A DNA stretch of 64,000 nucleotides from Micromonospora chaiyaphumensis (GTDB taxonomy: Bacteria > Actinomycetota > Actinomycetes > Mycobacteriales > Micromonosporaceae), in assembly GCF_900091435.1 (NCBI RefSeq), contig NZ_FMCS01000001.1, forward strand, positions 248,001 through 312,000, read 5' to 3'. Each line of letters starts with the position of its first letter. Positions within the stretch are counted from its first letter, which is position 1. Made by a program: the position numbers and the translations under genes. Below the pieces are notes generated by a model. That model did not search any database. It saw nothing but the letters and a program-made list of their open reading frames with translations, and was not told where the DNA came from. This document shows, piece by piece, positions 1 to 8,618 of the stretch.

Positions 1-2
1 TC

Positions 3-812
3 AAGGGCCGGTGGCAGGTGGTCAGCAAGTCCGCCACCACGCTGAACACCAACACGGTGGTCGAGGACCCGGCGGTGCTCGCGGCCGTGCGTGGCCAGCA
101 CACCAAGACCGTCGGGTACGTCAACCAGGTCGTGGCGCAGTCGGAGGTGGAGCTGTCCACCGTCGAGTCCCGGTACAAGGACACCCCGATCCTGGACTTC
201 ATCAACCACGTCCAGGCCGAGGTGGTCACCCAGGCGCTCGCCGGCACCCAGTACGCGACCCTGCCGGTGCTGTCGCAGGCCTCCCCGTTCAGCCGGACCG
301 CCGTGTTCCCCGCCGGTGACGTGCGCATCCGCGACGTCGCCGGGCTGTACGTCTTCGACAACACCCTGGAGGCGGTCGTCATGACCGGCGCCGAGGTGAA
401 GGCGTACCTGGAGTACTCGGCGAAGTACTTCGTCACCGTCCCGGTCGGTGCCCCGGTCAACCCGGAGACGATCAGCGACCCGGCCGTGCCGGACTACAAC
501 TACGACGCGATCTCCGGGCTCGACTACGACATCGACATCTCGAAGCCGGTCGGCCAGCGGATCACCCGCCTGGTGCTGCCGGGCACCGACACCCCGGTCG
601 CCGCAGACGCGCAGTTCGTCGTGGCGGTCAACAACTACCGGCGCAGCGGTGGCGGCAACTTCCCGGGCATCGTGAAGACCCAGGTCTACAACCAGCAGCA
701 GGAGATCCGCCAGCTGCTCATCGACTGGGCGCAGGCCAAGGGCGTCATCCGTCCGGCCGACTTCTCCGTGGCGAACTGGAAGCTGGTCCGCGAGGGCGTG
801 CCGGTCTTCTGA
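3..812 (+). CDS. Secreted 5'-nucleotidase / 2',3'-cyclic phosphodiesterase, C-terminal part (5' end outside window)
   Basis: The open frame enters from the left edge and gives 269 residues of the C-terminal 5'-nucleotidase domain. Visible signatures are the ASPFSRTAVF stretch followed by AGDVRIRDV, the FDNTLEAVVMTGAEVKAYLE segment, the YNYDAISGLDYDID segment and NNYRRSGGGNFPG. These are typical of CpdB-like enzymes more than of plain UshA. The family hydrolyses 2',3'-cyclic nucleotides and 3'- or 5'-nucleotides outside the membrane. The metal-binding N-terminal phosphoesterase domain and signal peptide must lie upstream and are not seen. An internal GTG at 18 is only an in-frame valine, not a start. 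A strong hairpin follows the stop. The family is confident; the exact substrate is inferred. Confidence 0.85.
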   Translation, partial: KGRWQVVSKSATTLNTNTVVEDPAVLAAVRGQHTKTVGYVNQVVAQSEVELSTVESRYKDTPILDFINHVQAEVVTQALAGTQYATLPVLSQASPFSRTAVFPAGDVRIRDVAGLYVFDNTLEAVVMTGAEVKAYLEYSAKYFVTVPVGAPVNPETISDPAVPDYNYDAISGLDYDIDISKPVGQRITRLVLPGTDTPVAADAQFVVAVNNYRRSGGGNFPGIVKTQVYNQQQEIRQLLIDWAQAKGVIRPADFSVANWKLVREGVPVF

Positions 813-825
813 TCCGTACCGGTCG

Positions 826-860
826 CGACGGGCCCCGGGTGCCGCACCCGGGGCCCGTCG
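826..860. terminator. Bidirectional hairpin terminator
   Basis: Perfect 16-bp inverted repeat (826-841 pairing with 845-860) with a 3-nt loop. It lies between the convergent nucleotidase gene and the small minus-strand gene ending at 876. There is no U-tract, which is usual for actinobacterial terminators. Confidence 0.8.
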
Positions 861-875
861 GCATCCGTGGGCCGG

Positions 876-1070
876 TCAGCCGCCGCCGGCGCGCAGGTCC
901 CACTCGTGCTGACCACCGGTCGGGTCGGGCCGGTCCCGGCGCGGCTCGGTCTCGCTCTCGGTCGACTCCACCCGGTCCTCGGGGCGCACCGCCTGCGGCA
1001 GCTCGCCGAAGCGGACGTGCCGCAGGAACGCGTACTCCTCGTCGCTGAACGACTCGCGTGGCTCGCTCAT
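876..1070 (-). CDS. Small acidic hypothetical protein (64 aa)
   Basis: An ATG at 1070 opens a 64-residue frame beginning MSEPRESFSDEEYAFLRHV and ending in TGGQHEWDLRAGGG. It is rich in Glu, Asp and Arg, with no Cys, signal peptide or membrane segment. A short amphipathic start (EEYAFLRHVRFGELP) is followed by a probably disordered acidic tail. It ends just past the shared terminator, which supports it being a real transcription unit. I do not recognise a function. Longer readings of this frame on the minus strand run antisense to the dehydrogenase gene and are not used. Confidence 0.6.
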   Translation of the reverse strand: MSEPRESFSDEEYAFLRHVRFGELPQAVRPEDRVESTESETEPRRDRPDPTGGQHEWDLRAGGG

Positions 1071-1169
1071 GACCGCATTGTGCGCGCGCCCCGCCACCTC
1101 CCGCATCAACCGATCCGGTCCGGGTAAGCCGCCGCGACGGCCCGTCCGGCGACGAGGTGGAGGGCGACC

Positions 1170-2204
1170 ATGCGCGCGGTACGGATGACCGCACCGGGGG
1201 TGCTGGAGCAGGTGGAGGTGCCCACGCCGAGCGCCGGGCCGGGCGAGGTGCTGCTGCGCGTCGGCGCGGTCGGCGCCTGTCACTCCGACCTGCACATCCT
1301 CGATGCGCCGGCCGGGCTCTTCCCGACGCCGATGACCCTCGGGCACGAGATCGCCGGCACCGTCGACGAGGTCGGCCCCGGCGTCACCGGGTGGACCGCC
1401 GGGGAGCGGGCGGCGGTCTACGGGATCATCGGCTGCGGTCGCTGCCGGGCGTGCCTGCGCGGGGCGGAGAACCAGTGCCGGGTGGTCCCGGTCGGCGGCT
1501 TCGGGCTCAGCCGCGACGGCGGGCTGGCCGAACACGTGGTGGTGCCGGCCTCCCGGCTGCTGCACATCGGCGAGCTGGACCTGACCCAGGCCGCCCCGCT
1601 CACCGACGCCGGGCTGACCCCGTACCACGCCGTCGAGCTGGCCCGGGACCGGCTGCGCCCCGGCACCTCCTGCGTGGTGATCGGCATCGGCGGCCTGGGC
1701 CACATGGCGGTGCAGATCCTGGTCGCCACCACGGCGGTGCGGATCATCGCGGTGGACACCAGCGTCGCGGCCCTCGACCTGGCCAGCCGGATGGGCGCGC
1801 ACGACGTGGTGCAGGCCGGGCCGGACAGTGTCGACCGGATCCGGGCGCTGGTGGGCCCGCCGCCGGACGGCGCGGACGTGGTGCTCGACTTCGTCGGCGC
1901 CGACCCCACCGTCACCACGGCCCGGCAAGTGGTCGCCACCGGCGGTCAGGTGCTGCTCGTCGGTCTGGCCGGCGGCACCCTGCCGGTGCGGCCGGTCGCC
2001 GACGAGCCGCCGACCGTCCCGCTGGAGACGATGGTCGAGGTGCCGTTCTGGGGCACCCGGTGGGAGCTCCAGGAGGTGATCGCCCTGGCCCGGGCCGGGC
2101 AGTTGCGGGCCGACGTGCAGACCTTCCCGCTGGCGGACGCGCCGGAGGCGTACGACCTGCTGCGCCGTGGGGAGATCCACGGCCGAGCCGTCGTCGTGCC
2201 CTGA
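1170..2204 (+). CDS. Zinc-dependent NAD(P) alcohol dehydrogenase (MDR family)
   Basis: 344 residues, the normal length for zinc alcohol dehydrogenases. The catalytic zinc ligands are visible as Cys37 (in GACHSDLH) and the GHE motif at 58-60. The structural zinc site has the canonical four cysteines at 89, 92, 95 and 103. The Rossmann motif GIGGLG is at 172-176. The start is an ATG preceded by a GGTGGAGGG ribosome-binding site. The family oxidises primary or secondary alcohols or reduces aldehydes in the cytosol; the substrate cannot be read from sequence. It is convergent with the next gene with no bases between the two stop codons. Confidence 0.88.
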   Translation: MRAVRMTAPGVLEQVEVPTPSAGPGEVLLRVGAVGACHSDLHILDAPAGLFPTPMTLGHEIAGTVDEVGPGVTGWTAGERAAVYGIIGCGRCRACLRGAENQCRVVPVGGFGLSRDGGLAEHVVVPASRLLHIGELDLTQAAPLTDAGLTPYHAVELARDRLRPGTSCVVIGIGGLGHMAVQILVATTAVRIIAVDTSVAALDLASRMGAHDVVQAGPDSVDRIRALVGPPPDGADVVLDFVGADPTVTTARQVVATGGQVLLVGLAGGTLPVRPVADEPPTVPLETMVEVPFWGTRWELQEVIALARAGQLRADVQTFPLADAPEAYDLLRRGEIHGRAVVVP

Positions 2205-3371
2205 CTACCGCGGGCCCGCGCCGGACCGTTCGGTGACCCGCGGCCGCCACGGCGGCAGGCGGTCCAGCAGGGCCAGGCCGGCCCGCACCGGGCGGCGGGC
2301 CAGGACCCGGTTGAAGCTCCCCCGCCCCAGGCAGAACCGGACGAACATCCGCCAGCCGGGCGGGGTGGCCAGCAGCGCGTGGAACACGTCGGGCCGCCGC
2401 GTGTAGACCTCCAGCAGCCGGTGCCCGGCGCGCATCTCCGGCACGAGCCGGAGGTGGACATCCTGCTCGTAGCGGTCGAGGTCGCCGCCGGCCACCGCCT
2501 CGCCGGCCAGCCGGCCGGACCGCAGCGCGTAGCTGATGCCCTCCCGGCTCCACGGCTCCAGCAGGCCCGCCGCGTCGCCGGCCACCAGGACCCGGCCGCG
2601 GCGCAACGGCGAGTCCTCCGCCCGGCACCGGGTCAGGTGCCCCGAGTCGTGCTCCGGGGTGACGTCGGACAGGCCGAGCCGCGCCACGAAGTCCCGCAGG
2701 TAGGCGCGGGTCCGCTCACCCTCGCCCCGGCCGGCGATGACACCGACGGTGAGCGTGTCGCCCTTCGGGAAGACCCAGGCGTACGAGCCGGGGACCGGGC
2801 CCCAGTCGATGAGGACCCGCCCGCGCCAGCGGTCCTGTTCGGCCGGTGGCACCGCCAGCTCCAGCTCCAGCCCGAGGTCGACCTGCCGCCAGGTCACCCC
2901 GACGTGCCGGGCCGTCACCCCGGAGGAGCCGTCGGCGCCGATCACCGCGCGGGCGCGTACCGTCTCGCCGTCGGCCAGCCGCAGGCGTACCTCGTCGGGG
3001 TCCTGCTCGACGGCGCGGACCGCGACGCCCTCGCGGACCTCGGCCCCGGCGGTGACCGCGGCGGCGCGCAACCGGTCGTCGAACTCCTCCCGGCGGACCA
3101 TGGCCACCAGCGGCGCGGAGTGCCGGCGGGTGAAGCCGCGTCGCCCGTCCCGGGTGAAGGTGATCCGGTCGACCCGGTCGTGCGCGGGCACCTCGATCCG
3201 GTCGGTGATCTCGGCCAGTGAGGTGCCGATGAGGCCGCCGCCGCACGTCTTGTACCGGGGATGGGTGGCCCGCTCGACCACCAGGGTGCGGACGCCGGCC
3301 CGGGCCGCCGCGTGGGCGGCGGAGAGGCCGGCGGGGCCACCACCGACGACGACGAGGTCCCAGATGATCAC
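2205..3371 (-). CDS. Geranylgeranyl reductase-family FAD oxidoreductase
   Basis: 388 residues opening with a dinucleotide-binding motif (VVGGGPAGLSAA, about residues 8-19), then the family hallmark RYKTCGGGL at 39-47 and a second FAD-contact motif GDAAGLLEPWSREGI in the C-terminal half. These enzymes reduce double bonds of isoprenoid chains such as menaquinone side chains or archaeal-type lipids. In actinobacteria the likely substrate is a menaquinone or other polyprenyl chain, which is inference. The start is GTG at 3371 with no clear ribosome-binding site, so a leaderless transcript is possible. A lycopene cyclase lies about 40 kb away but nothing links the two. Confidence 0.8.
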   Translation of the reverse strand: MIIWDLVVVGGGPAGLSAAHAAARAGVRTLVVERATHPRYKTCGGGLIGTSLAEITDRIEVPAHDRVDRITFTRDGRRGFTRRHSAPLVAMVRREEFDDRLRAAAVTAGAEVREGVAVRAVEQDPDEVRLRLADGETVRARAVIGADGSSGVTARHVGVTWRQVDLGLELELAVPPAEQDRWRGRVLIDWGPVPGSYAWVFPKGDTLTVGVIAGRGEGERTRAYLRDFVARLGLSDVTPEHDSGHLTRCRAEDSPLRRGRVLVAGDAAGLLEPWSREGISYALRSGRLAGEAVAGGDLDRYEQDVHLRLVPEMRAGHRLLEVYTRRPDVFHALLATPPGWRMFVRFCLGRGSFNRVLARRPVRAGLALLDRLPPWRPRVTERSGAGPR

Positions 3372-3520
3372 GGATGCAGCCTAGGCCACGGCGTCACCGG
3401 CCCGCCCGGCACGCGCCGCCCGCGACCCCCCGATCGGGTGGGCATCATCGGACACCGTCCGGGTAACCGCCGGGCGCAGACCGCCCGCCGGTCGGGCGGT
3501 CCACGCCGAGGAGGGAAGCG

Positions 3521-3757
3521 ATGCAGCAGGTACGGCTGTCTGCGATCGAGGAACGGGTGTACCAGGCGGTGACCGCGCTGGAGGTACGGGGGCACGTGCC
3601 CTATCCGGACCTGATCGCCCAGGAGACCGGTATGACCCAGGAGGAGCTCAGCGAGCCGCTGCACCTGCTCACCGAGCGGGGGCTGCTGCACCGGGAGGAC
3701 TCCCCGATGGCCGGGCTGGACTTCGGACCGCGGTGGTGCGCGCGCCAACCCGCGTGA
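3521..3757 (+). CDS. Small winged-helix-like hypothetical protein
   Basis: 78 residues starting MQQVRLSAIEERVYQAV, with a good ribosome-binding site (GAGGGAAGCG before the ATG). The middle, HVPYPDLIAQETGMTQEELSEPLHLLTERGLLH, has the spacing of a helix-turn-helix followed by a wing, as in MarR- or DprA-like winged helices. No sensor domain is present. It lies between a divergent flavoprotein gene and a drug exporter gene transcribed in the same direction, so it could regulate one of them. That is a guess from context. Confidence 0.6.
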   Translation: MQQVRLSAIEERVYQAVTALEVRGHVPYPDLIAQETGMTQEELSEPLHLLTERGLLHREDSPMAGLDFGPRWCARQPA

Positions 3758-3828
3758 CATCGTCGTTTGCCCCACCGGGGGCCGGGTAGCGATCGGGGAT
3801 GCGTGATCGACGGTCTTCGGGAGGCACG

Positions 3829-5274
3829 ATGAGCACGGACCGGTCGTCGGCGCCGGTGGACACCGGCGGGTCCGACGACCGGCGACGCTGGAAAGCGCTC
3901 AGCGTCGGCCTCGTCGCGGCGTTCATGACCCTGCTGGACGTCAGCATCGTCAACGTCGCCGTGCCGTCGATCGACCGGGCGCTCCACGCCACGCCCAGCG
4001 ACCTGCAGTGGGTGCTGTCCGGCTACGCCCTGACGTTCGGTCTGGTGCTGGTACCGGCCGGGCGTCTCGGCGACGCCCGCGGCCGGCGTACCGCCTTCGT
4101 GGTCGGGGTGGCGCTGTTCACCGTGACCAGCGCGGTGGCCGGCCTGGCCCGCTCGCCGGAGTGGCTGGTCGTCGCCCGGCTGGTGCAGGGCGCCGCCGCC
4201 GGGGTGGTCAACCCCCAGGTGAGCGGCATGATCCAGCAGCTGTTCCGGGGCGCCGAGCGGGGCCGGGCGTTCGGCCTGCTCGGCGCCACCATCGGCATCT
4301 CCACCGCCGTCGGCCCGCTGCTCGGCGGGCTGCTCATCCAGCTCGGCGGGGAGGAGCACGGCTGGCGCTGGGTCTTCTTCGTGAACATCCCGGTCGGCAT
4401 CCTCGCCGTGGTGCTCGGCTGGCGGCTCATCCCCGCCCGCCCGGCCGGCCAGCCCGACCGGCACCGGCTCGACCCCGTCGGGGTGCTGCTGCTCGGCGTC
4501 GGCGTGACCCTGGTGCTGCTGCCGCTGGTGCAACGGGAGCAGTGGCGCGGCGCCGGCAAGTGGGTGCTGATCCCCCTCGGCCTGCTCTTTCTGGCCGGCT
4601 TCGCGCTGTGGGAGCGGTGGTACGGCCGCCACCGCCCGCCCCTGTTCGACCTGCGGCTGTTCCGGCTGCGCTCGTACACGCTGGGTTCGCTGATCGGCCT
4701 GCTCTACTTCGCCGGGTTCACCGCGATCTTCTTCATCTTCACGCTCTACCTCCAGGTCGGGCTGGGCTACAGCGCGCTCGCCGCCGGCCTGGCCATCACC
4801 CCGTTCGCGCTCGGCTCCGCGGCCGCCTCGGCGATCGGCGGCCGGGTCGTCACCCGGTACGGCCGACCGCTGGTCGCCGGCGGCCTCCTCGTGGTGATCC
4901 TCGGCCTGCTCGCCACCGTCTGGGTGCTCCGGGACGAGCCCCGGCACTCGGTGCCGCTGCTCCTCGCCGTGCCGTTCCTGCTCGCCGGGCTCGGCAGCGG
5001 GCTGGTCATCGCGCCGAACCAGACGCTGACCCTCTCCGAGGTGCCCGTGCCGCAGGCCGGCAGCGGGGCCGGCATGTTGCAGACCGGGCAACGCATCGGC
5101 TCGGCGGCCGGCATCGCCGCGGTCGGCGCGCTGTTCTTCTCCACGCTGAGCGACAGCCGCGGTGACTTCACCGTGGCGTACCGGCACTCGCTGCTGCTGG
5201 CCGTCGCGATCATCACGCTGGCCCTGGTGGCGGCCGTGGTCGACGTGGTCGCCGGGCGCCGCCACTCCGCGTGA
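3829..5274 (+). CDS. DHA2-family drug/proton antiporter (EmrB/QacA type MFS)
   Basis: 481 residues with about 14 predicted membrane helices. Motif A-like GRLGDARGRR lies after helix 2, and the conserved N-terminal MTLLDVSIVNVAVPSI of DHA2 exporters is present. The motif C region GATIGISTAVGPLLGGLL is also typical. An in-frame ATG at 3799 exists, but the one at 3829 has a GGGAG ribosome-binding site at proper distance and is preferred. The product should export cationic or lipophilic drugs using the proton gradient. The small winged-helix gene just upstream could be its regulator. Confidence 0.88.
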   Translation: MSTDRSSAPVDTGGSDDRRRWKALSVGLVAAFMTLLDVSIVNVAVPSIDRALHATPSDLQWVLSGYALTFGLVLVPAGRLGDARGRRTAFVVGVALFTVTSAVAGLARSPEWLVVARLVQGAAAGVVNPQVSGMIQQLFRGAERGRAFGLLGATIGISTAVGPLLGGLLIQLGGEEHGWRWVFFVNIPVGILAVVLGWRLIPARPAGQPDRHRLDPVGVLLLGVGVTLVLLPLVQREQWRGAGKWVLIPLGLLFLAGFALWERWYGRHRPPLFDLRLFRLRSYTLGSLIGLLYFAGFTAIFFIFTLYLQVGLGYSALAAGLAITPFALGSAAASAIGGRVVTRYGRPLVAGGLLVVILGLLATVWVLRDEPRHSVPLLLAVPFLLAGLGSGLVIAPNQTLTLSEVPVPQAGSGAGMLQTGQRIGSAAGIAAVGALFFSTLSDSRGDFTVAYRHSLLLAVAIITLALVAAVVDVVAGRRHSA

Positions 5275-5295
5275 ATTGAGAACCGCCGCAGAACG

Positions 5296-5310
5296 GGTGA
5301 CGAATTCACC
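5296..5310. promoter_or_regulatory. Candidate operator upstream of phoD
   Basis: A GGTGA/TCACC inverted repeat with a 5-nt centre lies 49 nt before the phoD ATG. TTCACC resembles one unit of an actinobacterial PHO box, but the two units are inverted and not in the 11-nt direct arrangement that PhoP boxes use. Weak. Confidence 0.25.
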
Positions 5311-5358
5311 GTCCTGAGGGGTGCGTCGGACACGTAGACGGCGGTAGATACGTAGGGC

Positions 5359-6981
5359 ATGACGAACACCCTCGACCGCCGTACCCTCCTGCGCCTCGCC
5401 GGTGCCTCCGCCGGCACCGCCGTGCTGGCCGGCACCACCCTCGCCGGCCCCTCCCCCGCCGGAGCGGCCACCGCCGCGTTCCGGCACGGGGTCGCCTCCG
5501 GAGACCCGTTGCCGGACGGCATCCTGCTCTGGACCCGGGTCACCCCCACGCCCGACGCCCTGCCCGGCTCGGGCACCGGCCCGGACGTGGAGGTGAGCTG
5601 GCAGGTCGCCACCGACCCCGACTTCCGGGCGCCGGTCGCCACCGGCACGCTCATCACGGGACCGGACCGCGACCACACGGTGAAGATCAGCGTCTCCGGC
5701 CTCGCCGCGGCCACCACCTACTGGTACCGCTTCGGCCACGCCGGCGCCTGGTCGCCGACCGGCCGGACCATGACCGCGCCGCCCGTGGACGCGGCCGTCG
5801 ACCGGCTGCGGATGGGCGTCGTGTCCTGCGCGAACTGGGAGGCCGGCTACTTCGCCGCGTACCGGCGGCTGGCCGACCGCGGCGACCTCAACCTCGTCGT
5901 CCACCTCGGCGATTACCTCTACGAGTACGGCACCGGCGAGTTCGCCGCCGCCGGCCGGGTGGTCCGGCCGACCCAGCCGGCGCACGAGGTGCTCACCCTG
6001 GCCGACTACCGGATCCGGCACGCGCTCTACAAGACCGACCCCGACCTGCAGGCGCTGCACGCCGCCGTGCCGTGGTTGATCACCTGGGACGACCACGAGG
6101 TGGCCAACGACGAGTGGTCCGGCGGCGCGGAGAACCACACGCCGGGCACCGAGGGCCCGTTCGGCGACCGGCTGGCCGCCGCCCGGCAGGCGTACCTGGA
6201 GTGGATGCCCCTGCGCGTCGGCGCGGACGGCGCGATCTACCGGCGGTTCCGGTTCGGCCGGCTGGCCGAGCTGTCCATGCTGGACCTGCGCTCGTACCGG
6301 TCGGCGCAGGCCTCCGGCCCGGCCGTCGACGACCCGGCCCGGACGATCACCGGCGACGCGCAGATGGCCTGGCTGAAGGCCGGGTTGTCCGGCTCCGCCG
6401 CCCGGTGGAAGCTCGTGGGTAACCCCGTGATGATCGCCCGGCTGGACGTCGGCGCGCTGCCGTCCTGGCTGCTCGGCCCGCTCGGGAAGCTGCTCGGCAT
6501 CCCCGAGAACGGCGCGGTGCTCAACGCCGACCAGTGGGACGGCTACAACGCCGATCGCAACGAACTTGTCGACCACCTGCGGGCCACCGGCACCCGGGAC
6601 GTGGTCTTCCTGACCGGGGACATCCACACCTCCTGGGCCAACGAGGTGACCACCCGGTCGACGCTGTTCGAGCCGGCCGCGGCCGAGTTCGTCGTACCGT
6701 CGGTGACCAGCGACAACGTCAACGACTTCCTCGGGCTGCCCGCCGGCAACACGCTGAGCCGGCTCGGCGCCGGGCTGCTCCGCTCGACCAACCCGCACGT
6801 GCGCTGGACGGAGCTGGACGGGCACGGCTACGGGGTGCTCGACGTGACGCCGCACCGCTGCCGGATGGACTGGTACCACCTCGCCGACCGGACCAGCAGC
6901 ACCAGCGGTAGCCGCTGGGTGGCGGGCTGGTCGGTGGGGACGGGCTCCTCCCGCCTGCGCGCCGAGAGCGCCCCGATGTGA
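5359..6981 (+). CDS. phoD: Tat-exported alkaline phosphatase D
   Basis: 540 residues. The N-terminus MTNTLDRRTLLRLAGA is a twin-arginine signal followed by an Ala-rich h-region and a cleavage-like AGAATA. The PhoD N-terminal domain starts at FRHGVASGDPLPDGILLWTRV. The metallophosphatase core shows GVVSCANWEAGYFAAY, HLGDYLYEYG, TWDDHEVANDEW and LTGDIHTSWANE, which carry the metal-binding Asp and His residues. It hydrolyses phosphomono- and diesters outside the membrane using calcium and iron in characterised members. A second, unrelated phosphatase (PhoX) lies at 56.8 kb. A shared terminator separates it from the convergent next gene. Confidence 0.9.
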   Translation: MTNTLDRRTLLRLAGASAGTAVLAGTTLAGPSPAGAATAAFRHGVASGDPLPDGILLWTRVTPTPDALPGSGTGPDVEVSWQVATDPDFRAPVATGTLITGPDRDHTVKISVSGLAAATTYWYRFGHAGAWSPTGRTMTAPPVDAAVDRLRMGVVSCANWEAGYFAAYRRLADRGDLNLVVHLGDYLYEYGTGEFAAAGRVVRPTQPAHEVLTLADYRIRHALYKTDPDLQALHAAVPWLITWDDHEVANDEWSGGAENHTPGTEGPFGDRLAAARQAYLEWMPLRVGADGAIYRRFRFGRLAELSMLDLRSYRSAQASGPAVDDPARTITGDAQMAWLKAGLSGSAARWKLVGNPVMIARLDVGALPSWLLGPLGKLLGIPENGAVLNADQWDGYNADRNELVDHLRATGTRDVVFLTGDIHTSWANEVTTRSTLFEPAAAEFVVPSVTSDNVNDFLGLPAGNTLSRLGAGLLRSTNPHVRWTELDGHGYGVLDVTPHRCRMDWYHLADRTSSTSGSRWVAGWSVGTGSSRLRAESAPM

Positions 6982-6987
6982 AGACGC

Positions 6988-7026
6988 CGCTGGCCGGCAC
7001 CCCCATGTTCGGGGTGCCGGCCAGCG
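6988..7026. terminator. Bidirectional hairpin terminator
   Basis: Perfect 16-bp stem (6988-7003 with 7011-7026) and a 7-nt loop, between the convergent phoD and transglycosylase-like genes. Confidence 0.85.
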
Positions 7027-7033
7027 CGTTGGC

Positions 7034-7585
7034 TCAGCTGTTCCAGTTGTGGGCGACGATGTCGGCGGCCTGCTGCTCCCACTGGGCGTAGGCGTCCGGG
7101 TAGGCCGAGACCTGCACGGTCTGGGCGGCCTCGGTCAGCGGCATGTCCTGCCAGCCGTCGACCTGCTTCAGGCCCTTCAGGAACGCCAGCGTCGAGTACT
7201 CGGGGTCGGTGATCTGCTCCGGCGTGCCCCAACCACAGCACGGGCGCTGCTGGAACAGGCCCAGCGAGTCGTGATCGTTCTTGTCGCCGAGGTGGCCCAG
7301 GTTCTCCAGCTTCGACTCCTGCAGGCTCGTGGCGATCGAGATCACCGCCGCCCGCTCCGGCAGACCGGCCTTCTTCGTCGCCGCGATGATCGCCTTCGCG
7401 TTCGCGGTCTGCTCACCGTTCAGGTCGATCTTCGACTGGGCGCCCTGCACGCTCGCCACCGCGGCCGGCTTGGTGCCCTGCACCGGGGCAGCGTCGGCGT
7501 GGGCGGCGACCGGACCGGCGAAGATCCCACCGGTGAAGGCCAGACCAGCAATACCCAGCACGCTCTTACGCAGCATCGAGTTCAT
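7034..7585 (-). CDS. Secreted lytic-transglycosylase-like protein (paralogue A)
   Basis: 183 residues. Signal peptide of about 31 residues (RKSVLGIAGLAF then AAHADA). The C-terminal domain has the lysozyme-like pattern IATSLQESKLENLGHLGD with Glu90 as likely catalytic acid, followed by DSLGLFQQRP at 106-115, CCGWGTPEQITDP and QTVQVSAYPDAYAQWE. Related proteins are sometimes labelled heavy-metal transporters by mistake. The ATG at 7585 has GGAG 8-10 nt upstream; longer readings lack this. The protein probably cuts peptidoglycan outside the cell. A close paralogue lies at 8619-9422 on the same strand. The CC pair before GWG is SS in the paralogue. Confidence 0.78.
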   Translation of the reverse strand: MNSMLRKSVLGIAGLAFTGGIFAGPVAAHADAAPVQGTKPAAVASVQGAQSKIDLNGEQTANAKAIIAATKKAGLPERAAVISIATSLQESKLENLGHLGDKNDHDSLGLFQQRPCCGWGTPEQITDPEYSTLAFLKGLKQVDGWQDMPLTEAAQTVQVSAYPDAYAQWEQQAADIVAHNWNS

Positions 7586-7601
7586 GGGGATAGCTCCATT
7601 C

Positions 7602-7640
7602 GGGGGTCGGCGCACACGCCGATGGGGGTCGGCCGTGCGC
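7602..7640 (-). promoter_or_regulatory. Leader hairpin of paralogue A
   Basis: The 5' leader about 25 nt before the ATG can fold with arms 7610-7615/7635-7640 and an inner stem 7618-7622/7629-7633. The segment GGGGGTCGG occurs twice (7602-7610 and 7624-7632). It is too small for a known riboswitch class I recognise. It could be an mRNA-stability or translation-control element. Confidence 0.35.
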
Positions 7641-7933
7641 AAGCACCACGTCAGGCGCTCAAAGAAAGTCTTGAGGGATCATCCAGCGCGCGGGGCTGAG
7701 CCACTTCGTCGCGCCGAGACCATGTACAACGACCGGCGGCCCACCATCATTCCGGGATCGCCACGCCCACCTCGGCGGGCGGCCCCGGGGGCCGGCCACC
7801 CCGACTCGCGGGGCACCCTTCCTCGGCCGTGCACCCGGATACAACGACCCCCACCCACCGGCCATTCCGCCGCCGGTCACCGCCGCGATCCGGACATTCA
7901 CCCCAAGCCGCGCATTGATCGTCGCACGGCCGC

Positions 7934-7982
7934 CGATCTTGGACAACTACCGTTCGCTGCGAACAACAACTGTCCAAGATCG
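7934..7982. repeat. Palindromic element with nested stem
   Basis: Perfect 12-bp arms (7934-7945 and 7971-7982, arm CGATCTTGGACA) enclose a 25-nt centre that itself contains a 5-bp stem (7952-7956/7960-7964). It sits far from either gene end, so it is not an obvious terminator. The nested shape resembles REP-like or small non-autonomous elements. Confidence 0.55.
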
Positions 7983-8200
7983 CGGCCGAGCGGGCCGGAC
8001 GCCGCCTGGCGCGAACCGGACATCCGCCCCAGGCGTGAGGTGGCCCGGCACGGCGGCTACGAACGTGATGACGCGAACGGATCGGCGCGGCGTCGACGGT
8101 CTCCTCGCCGGTGCCTGTCGAGCTGATGTCGAAAACGACTCACCGGCGAGCGCGGGAGAGAGAACGCCCACCCAGCCCCGTCGCCCGCCCAACCCTCGCC

Positions 8201-8269
8201 CCTTGCTCTGCAGCCACGGACGCAACACCCCCATGCCGCAGGCGTTGCGTGGGCGGCTGCAGAGCAAGG
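8201..8269. repeat. Long imperfect hairpin element
   Basis: Perfect 15-bp outer arms (8201-8215 with 8255-8269) and a 7-bp inner stem (8220-8226 with 8244-8250) give a 69-nt cruciform-like structure. No reading frame crosses it convincingly. It may be a dispersed repeat or a structured RNA. Confidence 0.55.
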
Positions 8270-8348
8270 CGGTGGATGAGCAAGCAGGGCAGCCACGCCG
8301 GGCGACCACCACCGCACCAGGATAAAAGGGCGCAGGGTGAACAAACAG

Positions 8349-8380
8349 CGCCGCCCGCCCCTAAAGGGACGGACGGCGCC
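8349..8380. repeat. GC-rich hairpin
   Basis: Two 15-nt arms (8349-8363 and 8366-8380) pair with two mismatches that become G-U in one orientation. The apex is an AT-rich tetraloop. It could be a terminator for a transcript entering the gap, but no gene is seen to need it. Confidence 0.4.
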
Positions 8381-8570
8381 GTGGGTGTCGGTGTGCAGGT
8401 CGCCTCTCGGCGAGTGGCGCGACGCGGCTCCAGCCGAACGGTATTCCGCGAAGGCAATGAGGTGAGGCCCGGGGACACTGGACACACCGACGCTCTGCAC
8501 AACGGCCCGACCGGGTCCGGTGTTCCGGGCGGAACCGTGTCCGCCGTCACCACACCGCCGCGGGCAGACG

Positions 8571-8603
8571 GAAGCGGCCGGCCCTCACCGGGCCGGCCGC
8601 TTC
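8571..8603 (-). terminator. Terminator of paralogue B
   Basis: Perfect 14-bp stem (8571-8584 with 8590-8603) and a 5-nt loop, starting 15 nt beyond the stop codon of the minus-strand gene 8619-9422. Confidence 0.8.
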
Positions 8604-8618
8604 GTTGGTCTCGTCATG

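Larger units (their letters stand above)
7643..8570. other. Long non-coding gap with several palindromes
   Basis: About 1 kb (7586-8618) lies between the two transglycosylase-like genes. Six-frame readings here are Arg/Pro-rich and lack ribosome-binding sites or family motifs, so I see no gene. The gap holds three inverted repeats annotated separately, plus upstream regulatory DNA of paralogue A. Composition is less biased than in flanking genes (several AACAACAAC and AAAG runs). Confidence 0.6.

Noticed and set aside
3601..6879. 1092-aa minus-strand open frame
   Set aside because: Antisense to the DHA2 exporter and PhoD; Arg/Gly/His-rich composition from high third-position GC; no motif or ribosome-binding site.
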